The notes: generated from the letters alone by a model not told the origin. A stretch of DNA of 64,000 bases from Brasilonema angustatum HA4187-MV1 (GCA_019359695.1 JAHHGV010000020.1:62001-126000); one strand, 5' to 3'. Numbered from the stretch's first letter, positions 1 to 9,190 are shown. Numbers and translations: made by a program.

Positions 1-134
1 TGCGATCAATCATTATGTATCTCGATCACCTTAGCCAACAGGAGGTTGAAAACCTCGAACTGGCGACTGGTGTCCCGATTGTTTATGACATTGACGAGGA
101 TGGGAAAGTCACTGAGAAGATAGTCCTGAATTGA
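1..134 (+). CDS. gpmA: 2,3-bisphosphoglycerate-dependent phosphoglycerate mutase, C-terminal end only
   Basis: The first 134 bases encode the last 43 residues of a protein whose reading frame enters from outside the window (frame from base 3, stop TGA at 132-134). The tail contains RSIIMYLDHLS, LATGVPIVYDID and a final KIVLN. This matches the end of cofactor-dependent phosphoglycerate mutase, where a 'TGVP(L/I)VY-(E/D)-(L/I)D' segment precedes the flexible C-terminal tail that closes over the active site. The enzyme interconverts 3- and 2-phosphoglycerate in glycolysis. The catalytic histidine and the rest of the fold lie upstream and cannot be checked, so the call rests on the C-terminal signature only. 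Confidence 0.8.
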   Translation, partial: RSIIMYLDHLSQQEVENLELATGVPIVYDIDEDGKVTEKIVLN

Positions 135-192
135 AGAAGGCAGGGGGATGTTATTTTACTCTGCAACTGCTCAAATGTGAATAAACATCCCG

Positions 193-810
193 TCAAACCT
201 TTGGTGTTGCCATCTCAAACCGTTCCCCAATCTTCGTATACTCAACTGGTCCGCCTAAGCGCGTAATCGGCTGCATCCGCACAGTATCCACTAACCCTAC
301 ATCTTGGCGGTACAAATCTTCACGCACATGAAATCGCAACACTCGACCTAGTACCATCACATTATTCGTTCCTTCGACTCGAACAGTTTGTGTCACTTTA
401 CACTCCATTGCCACAGGTGAGCCTTCAATCCCCAATGGTCGGACATCAACAGAAGGAATGGCTTTTAAATTTGCCATTTCAAACTCACTGACTCCATAGG
501 GAAATTCCGATCCTGTTTGAGCCATTGCTTGAGCCAGTGTTTCATCCACTACATGACAGACAAATTGATCAATTTCTTGAATATTGCGTAGCGTGTCTTT
601 TTCTTTTGGCTCATGTCTACGGTATGCTACGGAGAACATAATAGTTGGTGGAAAGCCTGCTACGGCATTGAAAAACGAATACGGAGCCAGATTGGAGATT
701 CCAGAGGCACTGATCGTCGATACCCAGGCAATTGGGCGAGGAGCAACGATACTCGTCAACAGATGGTAAGGAGCAGGGTCTTTCATCTCCTGCGGCACAA
801 ATGACAACAT
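193..810 (-). CDS. flavin reductase family protein (FMN-binding split barrel)
   Basis: This 205-residue protein has the FMN-binding split-barrel fold of the flavin reductase-like family. Near the N-terminus, PYHLLTSIVAPRPIAWVST followed by SNLAPYSFFNAV is the typical FMN-contacting segment, and PPTIMFSV follows at about residues 54-61. Members either reduce free flavin with NAD(P)H or simply bind FMN; the substrate cannot be told from sequence. It starts at an ATG (808-810) and converges on the upstream gpmA gene with about 58 bp between them. No partner monooxygenase lies next to it. Fold assignment is secure; physiological role is unknown. Confidence 0.85.
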   Translation of the reverse strand: MLSFVPQEMKDPAPYHLLTSIVAPRPIAWVSTISASGISNLAPYSFFNAVAGFPPTIMFSVAYRRHEPKEKDTLRNIQEIDQFVCHVVDETLAQAMAQTGSEFPYGVSEFEMANLKAIPSVDVRPLGIEGSPVAMECKVTQTVRVEGTNNVMVLGRVLRFHVREDLYRQDVGLVDTVRMQPITRLGGPVEYTKIGERFEMATPKV

Positions 811-1031
811 AGGTGATCGCTCTTCTCTAAAATTCCATCTTAAATTAGTTTGCTTCAGTTTCTTTATCGCCTAGACTCGACGATATCGTTCTCGGTTTAT
901 GTCTAGAGGTGCAAGAAAAGCGCTTGTAAACATGGTTTAAAAAGTAATAGCACGCGCTCACTTCCGATGTAAAAGTTGAACCATTGGCGGTACTCTTTTA
1001 GCTAGAAATCAACTCCAACTAAAGTAATCAG

Positions 1032-1304
1032 ATGATGGCGATATGTGAGGCGAGCGTCGGTATATTAATCATTGTCATTGTGTCGCTTGATGTGTTCCAG
1101 GTGGTTATCGTTCCTCGTCAATCGCCCCGCACGCTAAGGATTGCAGCGCTGATCATCAGATTGTTCTGGTTGCCGTGGCGACAATTAAGTTTGCATGCAG
1201 GCATGCGGCACGAATATTTCTTAGCTAAATTGCACTTGTTTTCTGGCAAGTTGTTACAGCTTGACCGAGTATTCGAGTCCATTACTGAACGCAAGCTCAA
1301 CTGA
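1032..1304 (+). pseudogene. 5' remnant of an ion-channel-like membrane protein
   Basis: This short frame (90 codons) opens with a hydrophobic helix (residues about 7-26) followed by DVFQVVIVPRQSPRTLRI. That is the typical start of a family of membrane proteins annotated as potassium/ion channel-like, where a first helix is followed by 'DV(F)xTV(V)(L/V)PR'. Resemblance stops around residue 66, after MRHEYFLAK, just where the next membrane helices and the pore region should come. Its 3' end then runs antisense into the last 51 bp of the methyltransferase gene. I read it as a gene cut off by a rearrangement at about base 1225. A genuine short membrane peptide is possible but less likely. Confidence 0.5.
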
Positions 1305-1934
1305 AACAAACCCATTAGCGGGATTACGGACATAATCTAAGTAAGGCGTGACTCCCGCTTGAACCATCTCTATATTGTCTGCTAGCACGACAGAACCGGG
1401 GTGAAGTTTATCCAATAAAAGCTGCAAAACATCTAGATACAGATCTTTCCAACCATCAAGAAAAAGTAAGTCAATCGCGCCGCCAGGATCACGCAGTGTT
1501 TGAAGTGCATCGCCCACACGAATTTCAACATACTGTGATAAGCCAGCTTCTTTGAGATGCTCCGTTGCTTTAGCAACTTTGCTGCGCTCAAGTTCAGAAC
1601 CGATAATTAACCCACCACCAAGATCGCAAAGAGCTGCCGCAAAGTAGATAGTAGAGACACCATAAGATGTACCAAATTCCACAATTCGTTGAGCCGAGAT
1701 GGAACGGGCTACTCCGTAAAAGAATCTGCCAACATCTCTTGAAATTGGCATCAACACTTCTTGGAGCATCGTCGCTTTCTCTTCTGAACTTGTGGATTTC
1801 AAATCAGCCCCACTCGCTAACATTTGCTGGCGGATAACCTTATCACGTGTATCAGCCAGCTCATGTAATCGTTCGAGTACAGATTGTACGTTTGGAAGCA
1901 GCAAAGTTGAGTTTGTCGTTTTTGTAGTTGCCAT
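1254..1934 (-). CDS. class I SAM-dependent O-methyltransferase
   Basis: This 226-residue protein has a Rossmann-type methyltransferase fold. The SAM-binding motif I is IVEFGTSYGVSTIYFA (about residues 89-104), the acidic residue of motif II lies in IIGSELE, and DLLFLDGWKD (about 155-164) corresponds to the metal- or substrate-binding loop of O-methyltransferases. The order of motifs, with a helix-rich N-terminus (ADTRDKVIRQQML), resembles the caffeoyl-CoA/catechol O-methyltransferase group. The substrate is unknown. It begins at an ATG and sits downstream of the AraC regulator, on the same strand with an 89-bp gap, so co-regulation is plausible. The C-terminus overlaps the channel-gene relic. 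Confidence 0.82.
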   Translation of the reverse strand: MATTKTTNSTLLLPNVQSVLERLHELADTRDKVIRQQMLASGADLKSTSSEEKATMLQEVLMPISRDVGRFFYGVARSISAQRIVEFGTSYGVSTIYFAAALCDLGGGLIIGSELERSKVAKATEHLKEAGLSQYVEIRVGDALQTLRDPGGAIDLLFLDGWKDLYLDVLQLLLDKLHPGSVVLADNIEMVQAGVTPYLDYVRNPANGFVSVELAFSNGLEYSVKL

Positions 1935-2023
1935 TTTATTTATTTAATGCATGATTACTTTGACTATAAAAAGTTAGAAGACTAAATGTCGCCTAGATTC
2001 TTGCTGGTTTCAACAGATTCTTG

Positions 2024-2914
2024 CTACTGGTTGAGAAAGATTTTAGGAGTGACACCAACAACCCGCTTAAAGTGGTGGCTCAGATGACTAGAATTGGAAA
2101 ACCCAACCTGAAAAGCGACTTCAGTAACGCTTAAGTCACGATCTAACAGCAATTGCTTGGCACACTCCACCCGACATTGAATCACGTACTGGTGAACTGA
2201 AGTTCCCATCGACTGCTTAAATAAGCGTGAGAAGTGGTATTGGCTCATGCTGACTTCGGCGGCGATCGCGCTCAGGCTCAAGTTCTGGTTAAGATGATCG
2301 TGAATGTAGGCGATCGCTTGGCGCAGTTTGTAGTTTGGCAGTCCACCTTTATAACTGCGAATCGAGCATTTCCTGACAGAATAATGTTGCAGAAGGTGTG
2401 CTGCTAGCAGGGTTGCGGCTGAATCAGCATATAAACGGCTGTAAACTCCACCTGTTTCTAACACTGATTTCAGTGCTGCTCCAATTTGACAAATCAATGT
2501 ATCCGGTTGCGCAAAAACTGGCACCAGCTCTATTGTCTCTGGAGAGATAGACTCGTAGGCAATGCGGCTAACAAAGCCAGGATCAAGGCAGAGGATTGTG
2601 GATTGTATGTCAAAATTCCAGGACAAACTGTGAGAGGCATTTGCTGGGATAATTGTAATCTCACCTTTGGCAATCTGCCCCAGCTGATAGTGTCCATCAA
2701 TCGTCCACTTAATTGCTTGATTTTGCTGAGAGTGTAGGATGCAAATTTCGTGTTCAGCATCCTGATGCTCTGAAACTTCACCAGGAGGTTGACAGTAATA
2801 TGCCACCCGAATATTTTGCCAACCAACAGATGCACTGGAAAGCGTGGGTTCACTGGAAAAGCGAAAAGCGTCTTCCGAAGCGGATTTAAAGACTAACGAT
2901 TTTTCATATACCAT
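2024..2914 (-). CDS. AraC family transcriptional regulator
   Basis: This 296-residue protein ends in an AraC-type double helix-turn-helix. The first HTH is in LSLSAIAAEVSMSQYHFSRLFKQ (quoted in part: SAIAAEVSMSQYHFSRLF) and the second in VTEVAFQVGFSNSSHLSHHF, followed by the conserved GVTPK. The N-terminal ~180 residues are a cupin-like sensing domain (HEICILHSQQN, GHYQLGQIAKGEITIIPA). It is probably a ligand-responsive activator of nearby genes. The O-methyltransferase is downstream on the same strand, and the MDR oxidoreductase starts 340 bp away in the opposite direction, so both are candidate targets. The ligand is unknown. Confidence 0.9.
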   Translation of the reverse strand: MVYEKSLVFKSASEDAFRFSSEPTLSSASVGWQNIRVAYYCQPPGEVSEHQDAEHEICILHSQQNQAIKWTIDGHYQLGQIAKGEITIIPANASHSLSWNFDIQSTILCLDPGFVSRIAYESISPETIELVPVFAQPDTLICQIGAALKSVLETGGVYSRLYADSAATLLAAHLLQHYSVRKCSIRSYKGGLPNYKLRQAIAYIHDHLNQNLSLSAIAAEVSMSQYHFSRLFKQSMGTSVHQYVIQCRVECAKQLLLDRDLSVTEVAFQVGFSNSSHLSHHFKRVVGVTPKIFLNQ

Positions 2915-3113
2915 TGTGCTTAGAACACGACTGTCCTGCGAGACAAGGAATATAACAAATTTACCAACTTTTGACAGTTGAGAATCTTTGATAAGAGTTG
3001 CAAAAATTTTATAATTTTAAAAAGAAAGAGTTGCAGTAAAAATATTCATACTTGCTTCTTGATTATCACCCAGATCAGTACCTTTAAAGTGCAGATATTA
3101 GGTAGCAATAATG

Positions 3114-3148
3114 GCGATACGCGTAGCGTCAAGCCTCCGGCTTATCGC
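3114..3148 (+). repeat. 35-bp dispersed repeat (GCGATACGCG...GCTTATCGC), copy 1
   Basis: A 35-bp unit beginning GCGATACGCG and ending CCGGCTTATCGC lies in the 340-bp gap (2915-3254) between the divergent AraC and MDR genes. It recurs at 24631-24665 with one base changed, there inside a gene, and on the opposite strand at 36601-36633 in the decayed kdpF with two changes. The ends are partly complementary (GCGATA/TATCGC-like), so it can fold into a hairpin. The rest of the 340-bp gap is AT-rich and holds nothing else I recognise. Confidence 0.85.
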
Positions 3149-3254
3149 CACAGGCTATTTCCAAATCAACAATAGATACGAAGATTGAAGAAGAACTGGC
3201 GGCAAGTTGTGCTATCAAGTGAAGAAAATCAAGCAAACAGGCCCCGAAGAACGA

Positions 3255-4274
3255 ATGACTAGTTCAACTAACCAACAAATTTTACTTAAAACCCGCCCAG
3301 TTGAAGAACCAAAAGAGAGTGATTTCGCCCTAGTCGAAACCCCAATACCAGAACCAGGGGAAGGCGAAGTTCTCAACCGTACGATCTACCTGTCCCTCGA
3401 CCCCTATATGCGCGGTCGAATGAGCGATCGCGAATCTTATGCTGCCCCGGTAGAATTGGGTTCGGTGATGGTCGGTGGCACAGTTAGCCAAGTGCTGAAA
3501 TCTAACCATCCCCAATTTTCAGCCGGAGATTTTGTACTTGGTTATGATGGCTGGCAAGCCTATGGCGTATCGAAAGGCGAAACTTTGCGTAAGCTTGACC
3601 CAAATCAAGCTCCCATATCCTATGCTTTGAGCGTAACTGGTATGCCCGGAATGACTGCGTATTTTGCTCTGCTTAATGTTGGGCAACCCAAGGCTGGGGA
3701 AACGGTTGTTGTTTCTGCTGCTTCTGGTGCAGTCGGTTCTATAGTCGGTCAAATAGCCAAAATAAAAGGCTGTCGGGCAGTGGGAGTGGCTGGGAGTGAT
3801 GCGAAATGCGATTATGCGGTGAAAGAATTGGGTTTTGATGCTTGTATTAATCGCAAAACTCAAGAACTGAGTTTTGCACTTAAAGATGCTTGTCCTAATG
3901 GTATTGATGTTTACTTTGACAATACGGCTGGTCCAATTTTAGAAGCTGTGTTGCAGCAGATTAATCTTGGGGCAAGAATACCATTAGTTGGTTTAATTTC
4001 ACAATATAACGCAGAAAACCCTCCCCCTGGCCCTAATTTGATGCCCTTGTTGATTAAACGTGCTTTAATCAAAGGTTTTCTTGTTGTTGATTACCAAAAC
4101 CGTCAAGCAGAGTTCTTAAACGATGTTTCTCAATGGTTGCGCGAAGGTAAGCTCAAGTATAAAGAAGACATTGTAGAGGGTCTGGAAAACGCCTCTGACG
4201 CCTTCATCGGTTTACTACAGGGGAAAAACTTTGGCAAACTTATTGTCAAGGTCAGTGATGATCCGACACAATAA
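3255..4274 (+). CDS. NADP-dependent MDR-family oxidoreductase (leukotriene B4 12-hydroxydehydrogenase/alkenal reductase type)
   Basis: This 339-residue protein belongs to the zinc-independent medium-chain dehydrogenase/reductase group related to prostaglandin/alkenal reductases (CurA/YncB-like). Evidence includes the N-terminal NRTIYLSLDPYMRGRMSD, the GMTAYFALL helix, the nucleotide-binding VSAASGAVGSIVGQIAK, and VDVYFDN-type YFDNTAGPILEAVL. Such enzymes reduce the C=C bond of alpha,beta-unsaturated aldehydes and ketones with NADPH. I chose the ATG at 3255, preceded by a GAAGAA purine stretch. An in-frame TTG at 3207 would add 16 residues (CYQVKKIKQTG...) that do not belong to the family. It is divergent from the AraC gene, which may control it. 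Confidence 0.9.
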   Translation: MTSSTNQQILLKTRPVEEPKESDFALVETPIPEPGEGEVLNRTIYLSLDPYMRGRMSDRESYAAPVELGSVMVGGTVSQVLKSNHPQFSAGDFVLGYDGWQAYGVSKGETLRKLDPNQAPISYALSVTGMPGMTAYFALLNVGQPKAGETVVVSAASGAVGSIVGQIAKIKGCRAVGVAGSDAKCDYAVKELGFDACINRKTQELSFALKDACPNGIDVYFDNTAGPILEAVLQQINLGARIPLVGLISQYNAENPPPGPNLMPLLIKRALIKGFLVVDYQNRQAEFLNDVSQWLREGKLKYKEDIVEGLENASDAFIGLLQGKNFGKLIVKVSDDPTQ

Positions 4275-4358
4275 GCATACCTAATCAACGAGCTACAAGC
4301 AATTTTAGCTTCTTCGCCGTAAGCCCGACACTATAGCGGCTCCTGATGAATTGGGAAG

Positions 4359-4400
4359 CCTACACTGTACCCTTCGACTTCGCTCAGGGTACAGTGTAGG
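4359..4400. repeat. perfect 14-bp inverted repeat (hairpin) in the gap before the aldehyde oxidoreductase operon
   Basis: Bases 4359-4372 (CCTACACTGTACCC) are the exact reverse complement of 4387-4400, with a 14-base loop that reads TTCGACTTCGCTCA. No run of T follows either side, so it is not a classical intrinsic terminator, although it lies just after the MDR gene and could stop transcripts weakly. The loop plus inner stem (CCCTTCGACTTCGCTCAGGG) is of the kind seen in dispersed palindromic repeats. The gap 4275-4538 holds no gene. Confidence 0.7.
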
Positions 4401-4538
4401 TAGTTCACAAGCCTTTAAGTAAGCCGAATTAATAGACGCTTACTCCGTCCTAGGGCTAACTTCAACCTGTAGACAGATATTTTACTATGATATTTTTTCT
4501 ACCATTCGAGCTACAGTTACAACTTTAAAGATGTAGAT

Positions 4539-5165
4539 ATGAGGCTGAGGTTAAAACGCCGATTGTTCGGTCAGCTTGCGATCGCAACCACATTGGGAAC
4601 TATGGTGGAGAGTCTTAAAGGGAAGACCCTGGCTCAATCAAAGCCTCAGTCTCGTCCTCCATCAGCGATATCCCCCGATCCCAGTAGTGTTGTTGATGTT
4701 AAACTGCGTGTAAATGGAACAGAACACGCGCTAAAAATCGAACCTCGTGTGACACTACTTGATGTGCTGCGTGAGCGTCTGAATCTGACAGGCTCGAAAA
4801 AGGGCTGTGATCACGGTCAGTGCGGTGCTTGTACAGTTCTGGTGGACGGGCAACGCATTAATTCCTGCCTGACATTTGCCATCATGCACACTGACGCTTC
4901 AATCACAACCATTGAAGGACTGGCAAAAGGAGACAATCTGCACCCGATGCAAGCCGCGTTTATTGCCCGCGATGCTTTTCAGTGCGGCTACTGCACACCG
5001 GGACAGATTTGTTCGGCGGTAGGTTTGGTGAACGAAAAACACGCTAAATCTGATGCTGACATTCGGGAATTGATGAGCGGTAATATCTGCCGTTGCGGTG
5101 CTTATCCAAATATCGTAAATGCTGTCCGCGATGTCTTAGGGGGAAAAAAAGATGCAGCCGTTTAG
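4539..5165 (+). CDS. paoA: aldehyde oxidoreductase, [2Fe-2S] subunit (PaoA/YagT-like)
   Basis: This 208-residue subunit carries the two [2Fe-2S] clusters that pass electrons from the molybdenum centre to FAD in the xanthine oxidase family. Cluster ligands are visible: C90, C95, C98 and C110 (GCDHGQCGAC...NSC), and C149, C152, C184 and C186 (QCGYC...ICRC). The first ~33 residues (RLKRRLFGQ followed by a hydrophobic stretch) look like a twin-arginine-type signal, as in E. coli PaoA, implying export of the folded complex. Its stop overlaps the start of the FAD subunit by 14 bp. It is the first of three tightly coupled genes. Symbol is by homology to paoABC (yagTSR). Confidence 0.88.
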   Translation: MRLRLKRRLFGQLAIATTLGTMVESLKGKTLAQSKPQSRPPSAISPDPSSVVDVKLRVNGTEHALKIEPRVTLLDVLRERLNLTGSKKGCDHGQCGACTVLVDGQRINSCLTFAIMHTDASITTIEGLAKGDNLHPMQAAFIARDAFQCGYCTPGQICSAVGLVNEKHAKSDADIRELMSGNICRCGAYPNIVNAVRDVLGGKKDAAV

Positions 5166-6135
5166 CTATAAGAAAGCAGGACAAGCGGACAATGCCGTTA
5201 CGTTGGTCGGTTCAGATGCCCAAGCCTCGTACCTTGCCGGTGGTACCAGCCTGATCGATTTGATGAAGCTGAATGTACAGACACCAACAGAGTTGGTTGA
5301 CATTAACCCACTCCCCCTAAGCAAGATAGAAATGCACAACAACGGTGTACGGATTGGAGCAATGGCACGCAATAGCCAGGTTGCTTATGATGCAATGATT
5401 CGCGAGCGTTACCCTGTGCTGTCAGAAGCGTTGCTGTCTGGGGCATCGCCGCAACTGCGGAACATGGCAAGTGTGGGCGGGAATTTGCTACAACGTACTC
5501 GGTGCTACTACTTCCGCGACACTTCAATGCCTTGCAATAAGCGCGTTCCGGGTTCAGGGTGTCCGGCAATTGAGGGCTATAACCGGGTTCACGCGATTCT
5601 CGGCGGAAGCGATCGCTGCATTGCCACTCATCCATCGGACATGGCTGTGGCAATGGTGGCACTCGATGCGGTTGTGCAAACACGCGGACCTAAGGGAGAG
5701 CGCAGTATTCCCTTGGTCGATTTTCATCTCGTACCAGGCAATACACCCGAACGGGAAACAGTTCTGCAACACGGAGAGTTAATTGTTGCTGTTGACTTGC
5801 CTGCTTCACCGTTTGCTAGGCGATCGCACTATTTGAAAGTACGCGATCGCGCCTCTTATGCCTTTGCAATGACATCGGTTGCGGCTGCATTAGATATTCA
5901 AAATGGGATCATTCGCGCCGCACGGATTGCCCTGGGTGGGGTAGGAACAAAGCCCTGGCGTGCCTATGAAGCTGAAAAAGCGCTCGTAAACAAGCAACCA
6001 AACCAGGCAGCGTTTCAGGCAGCGGCTGAGGCTGCTATCCGGGGGGCGAAACCGCAAAAATACAACGCATTTAAAATCGAACTGGCAAAACGCACAATTG
6101 TCAAGGCGCTGGCGACGGTGGGAGGGATGGCATGA
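5152..6135 (+). CDS. paoB: aldehyde oxidoreductase, FAD-binding subunit with extra iron-sulfur cluster (PaoB/YagS-like)
   Basis: This 327-residue FAD subunit belongs to the CO dehydrogenase/xanthine dehydrogenase 'subunit M' family. AGGTSLIDLMKL (about residues 30-41) and ASVGGNLLQRTRC are FAD-binding loops. An insertion with C118, C128, C137 and C156 (RTRCYYFRD, PCNKR, GSGCP, DRCIATHPSD) matches the additional [4Fe-4S] site known in E. coli PaoB, which sets the Pao type apart from ordinary xanthine dehydrogenases. The gene overlaps paoA by 14 bp and its stop overlaps the ATG of paoC (ATGA at 6132-6135), so the three are translationally coupled. Confidence 0.9.
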   Translation: MQPFSYKKAGQADNAVTLVGSDAQASYLAGGTSLIDLMKLNVQTPTELVDINPLPLSKIEMHNNGVRIGAMARNSQVAYDAMIRERYPVLSEALLSGASPQLRNMASVGGNLLQRTRCYYFRDTSMPCNKRVPGSGCPAIEGYNRVHAILGGSDRCIATHPSDMAVAMVALDAVVQTRGPKGERSIPLVDFHLVPGNTPERETVLQHGELIVAVDLPASPFARRSHYLKVRDRASYAFAMTSVAAALDIQNGIIRAARIALGGVGTKPWRAYEAEKALVNKQPNQAAFQAAAEAAIRGAKPQKYNAFKIELAKRTIVKALATVGGMA

Positions 6136-8336
6136 ATACAGCAGATACAAACAAAGTTGTCGGCAAACCGTTAAACAGAGTTGATGGACATCTGAAAGTG
6201 ACTGGTGGCGCACGCTATGCGGCTGAATTTCCGGTGGCAAAAATTGCCTATGGCGTGACGATTCAAAGCACGATCGCTAAAGGTAAAATCACCCAAATTG
6301 ATACAAAAGCAGCGGAGCGGTTACCGGGTGTGCTGGCAGTAATCACTCACCTCAATGCACCCAAGGCGTTTGGAGACAAAGGAGGCGGTCGCAAGCTGCA
6401 AGTGCTGCAAGATAACATTGTACTTTATGGTGGTCAGCACATCGGTATCGTGGTTGCGGATACCTTTGAACGGGCTATGCACGCTGCCTCGCTGGTGCAA
6501 GTTCGCTATGAGGAAGAGAAGCCGACGCTGAATATGAGGGAGAACCTCAATAAAGGATACGTTCCAAAGAGCAATAGAATGCCGCCCGATTCATCTGTTG
6601 GAAATGTCACTCAGGGATTAACAAGTGCTGCTGTCCGCATTGAGCAAACTTATACCACCCCGGTAGAAAATCACAATCCAATGGAGCCTCATGCGACAAC
6701 AGCAGTTTGGCAAGGCGATCAATTGCTGCTGTATGACGCAACTCAGGGGATTTTTCAGGTTCAAGAAAAAGTTGCGGGGGTATTGGGGATTGAGCCAGCG
6801 AATGTCCGCGTTATGTCTTACTATATCGGCGGTGGCTTTGGCTGCAAAGGATCGGCTTGGTCGCACGTGCCTTTAGCGGCAATGGCGGCACGGCAGGTTA
6901 AGCGCCCGGTTAAACTGGTGTTGGGACGGATACAGATGTATGGACCTGTTGGCTTCCGACCGGAGACAATTCAACAGGTTTCTTTGGGCGCAACCCGTGA
7001 CGGAAAATTAACCGCACTGCGACACACTGGTACTTCGCAGACTTCAACATTCGATGAATTTATTGAACCGGTTGGTAAAAGCGCACGCATGATGTACGCT
7101 TGCCCGAATATCGAAACCAGCCACCGTCTGGTTCAGCTTGATCAGGGTACACCAACTTTCATGCGTGCCCCTGGCGAAGCTTCAGGCTCGTTCGCCTTAG
7201 AATCGGCAATGGACGAACTGGCTTATGCGCTGAAGATCGATCCAATCGAGTTGCGTCTGCGTAACTATGCTGAAGTCGATCCCAGTAAAAATCTGCCTTG
7301 GTCGAGCAAGTCACTTAGAGAGTGTTACAAAGTAGCAGCAGAGCGATTTGGCTGGCAAAAGCGCAATCCCAAGCCCCGTTCGATGCGAGATGCCAATTAT
7401 TTGATCGGTTGGGGGATGGCTACGGCTACATACCCCACCAACCGTTCTTCAGCATCGGCGATCGCTCAAATTATGGCAGATGGTACAGCCGTTATCCGGA
7501 CTGGATCCCACGATATTGGCACGGGAACTTATACCGTAATGACTCAGGTTGCGGCTGAAGCGCTCGGTATACCAGTTGAGAAAATCCGCATCGAGCTGGG
7601 GGATACGAATTTGCCAGAAACCCCCGTTTCCGGTGGCTCACAAACCGCCGCTAGTGTAGGCTCGGCTGTGCATTTAGCAGGAAATCAAGCCCGTGCTAAG
7701 CTTATGCAATTGGCACTTGCCGATCAAAAATCGCCGCTTTATGGATTAAATGAGCAAGATATAATTGCTCAGGATGGACAGCTTTTAGTGAAGAATAAAT
7801 CGTCCAAAGCTGAAACTTATGAAGCAATCCTAACACGGCATGGATTGAAAATGATTGAAGCACGTGCAGATGCCAAGCCTGGAGAGGAAAAAGAGAAGTA
7901 TTCCATGCATTCGTTTGGCTCACAGTTTGCAGAAGTGCGGGTTAACCCTGATTCGGGTGAAGTGCGAGTAACGCGCTGGGTGGGAGCCTTTGGCGTTGGA
8001 CGCTTGCTTAATGCTAAAACAGCCAACAGTCAGCTCATCGGTGGGATTGTCTACGGCATCGGCATGGCGCTGATGGAACACACAGTAACAGATCCTAACC
8101 GAGGACGCGTTGTCAACGCTGATTTAGCTGAGTATCACGTGCCAGTAAATGCAGACATTCCTGAAATTGATGTGTTGTTTGTCGATGAGCGCGATCCACA
8201 CATCAACCCGCTTGGAGTCAAGGGAGTTGGTGAAATTGGCATTACCGGAGTTGCGGCGGCGATCGCCAACGCAGTTTACCACGCAACAGGCAAGCGCATC
8301 CGCGATTTGCCAATTACACTAGACAAGCTTTTGTAG
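6132..8336 (+). CDS. paoC: aldehyde oxidoreductase, molybdenum-cofactor-binding subunit (PaoC/YagR-like)
   Basis: This 734-residue subunit holds the molybdenum cofactor and the active site of a xanthine oxidase-family enzyme that probably oxidises aldehydes to acids. Family landmarks are GKPLNRVDGHLKVTGGARYAAE at the N-terminus (quoted in part: VDGHLKVTGGARYA), the Moco loop IGGGFGCKG, the substrate-channel segment MRAPGEASGSFALESAMDELA (core PGEASGSFALES), and the catalytic glutamate at about E701 in GVKGVGEIG. Length fits PaoC. The frame is intact throughout, so the complex should be functional. Genes for its cofactor insertion (XdhC type) and cytidylylation (MocA type) lie downstream. Confidence 0.93.
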   Translation: MNTADTNKVVGKPLNRVDGHLKVTGGARYAAEFPVAKIAYGVTIQSTIAKGKITQIDTKAAERLPGVLAVITHLNAPKAFGDKGGGRKLQVLQDNIVLYGGQHIGIVVADTFERAMHAASLVQVRYEEEKPTLNMRENLNKGYVPKSNRMPPDSSVGNVTQGLTSAAVRIEQTYTTPVENHNPMEPHATTAVWQGDQLLLYDATQGIFQVQEKVAGVLGIEPANVRVMSYYIGGGFGCKGSAWSHVPLAAMAARQVKRPVKLVLGRIQMYGPVGFRPETIQQVSLGATRDGKLTALRHTGTSQTSTFDEFIEPVGKSARMMYACPNIETSHRLVQLDQGTPTFMRAPGEASGSFALESAMDELAYALKIDPIELRLRNYAEVDPSKNLPWSSKSLRECYKVAAERFGWQKRNPKPRSMRDANYLIGWGMATATYPTNRSSASAIAQIMADGTAVIRTGSHDIGTGTYTVMTQVAAEALGIPVEKIRIELGDTNLPETPVSGGSQTAASVGSAVHLAGNQARAKLMQLALADQKSPLYGLNEQDIIAQDGQLLVKNKSSKAETYEAILTRHGLKMIEARADAKPGEEKEKYSMHSFGSQFAEVRVNPDSGEVRVTRWVGAFGVGRLLNAKTANSQLIGGIVYGIGMALMEHTVTDPNRGRVVNADLAEYHVPVNADIPEIDVLFVDERDPHINPLGVKGVGEIGITGVAAAIANAVYHATGKRIRDLPITLDKLL

Positions 8337-8449
8337 ATAGAAAATGCGATGGCGCAAAGCGCCCGCCCCAAGCGATCGCACGCTTCATACCAACCATTGC
8401 GTCCTGACTCAAATGAGATAATTAGGTGAGGTAATTGATCTCTAACTGC

Positions 8450-8980
8450 TCACGTATCATCACGATTTGACTCCCATTGCGTCGTCTTCCGTGCCAAGCT
8501 GAGAAATGCTCTTATTACTCCTGAGGGATTATGCTGCCGCCAAGCAAGATAAAGTCCGGTCTTAGCTGTCTGCTCTTGTAAAGGTCTGTAAATGACTCCG
8601 CTTCTGTGGAAATTTTGCAAGGAGGCGGGAACGAAAGCAATGCCCAGTCCTGCTGCCACCAAGCCGATGATAGTTTGCATCTGAACTGCCTCTTGAGCTA
8701 CTTTCGGACGAAATCCAGCTTGTTGACAAATGTTAATAATCTGCTCGTAAAAGATGGGTCCCATTTTGGCAGGAAATAGGATAAATAATTCATCTGCCAA
8801 TGTGGAGAGCGACACTTGAGTCTGGGCAGACAACGGATGGGTTTCTGGCAACGCCAAGACCAATGATTCTGGCAAAAGGCACTCCACACTCAAACCTTGC
8901 TCGATGATGGCAGGAAGTCTGTCCGCTTCCATCGTCTGGCCACACAGCCTAACACGGCGCTCGATCGGTGGATTATCCAT
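8450..8980 (-). pseudogene. truncated LysR family regulator: effector-binding domain without its DNA-binding domain
   Basis: These 176 codons encode only the C-terminal substrate-binding half of a LysR regulator: VLALPETHPLSAQTQVSLSTLADELFILFP in the family style (key piece ETHPLSAQ...LADELFI) and IIGLVAAGLGIAFVPASLQ. A complete LysR protein is about 300 residues and starts with a winged HTH of ~60 residues plus a linker helix. Neither is present in any frame upstream; the DNA beyond 8980 reads as unrelated plus-strand fragments. It converges on paoC. LysR genes often sit beside xanthine dehydrogenase-type operons, so this may once have controlled it. It is probably non-functional, although an expressed effector domain cannot be excluded. 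Confidence 0.75.
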
Positions 8981-9190
8981 TAAACCTTGCCGCTGTTGAG
9001 GTTTCTACTGCGGAGAATTTGGCTACTCGCTGGCAGGAGATTGCTGCGGATGTTGCGTTTTAAGGACTGAGCTTGTACTTCGAGATGGTCTTTCGGGAAA
9101 CAATCGAGATTATTGGTGGCAGCATAGTTGAAAAAAGGATATGGGTAAGGGGCGTTAAGCGTAGCTCTGCCGCAGGCAATCGCTTCTTTC

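Noticed and set aside
4470-4491. TAGACA...TATGAT as a promoter for paoA
   Set aside because: The spacing between the two boxes is only about 10 bases, too short for a sigma-70 type promoter.
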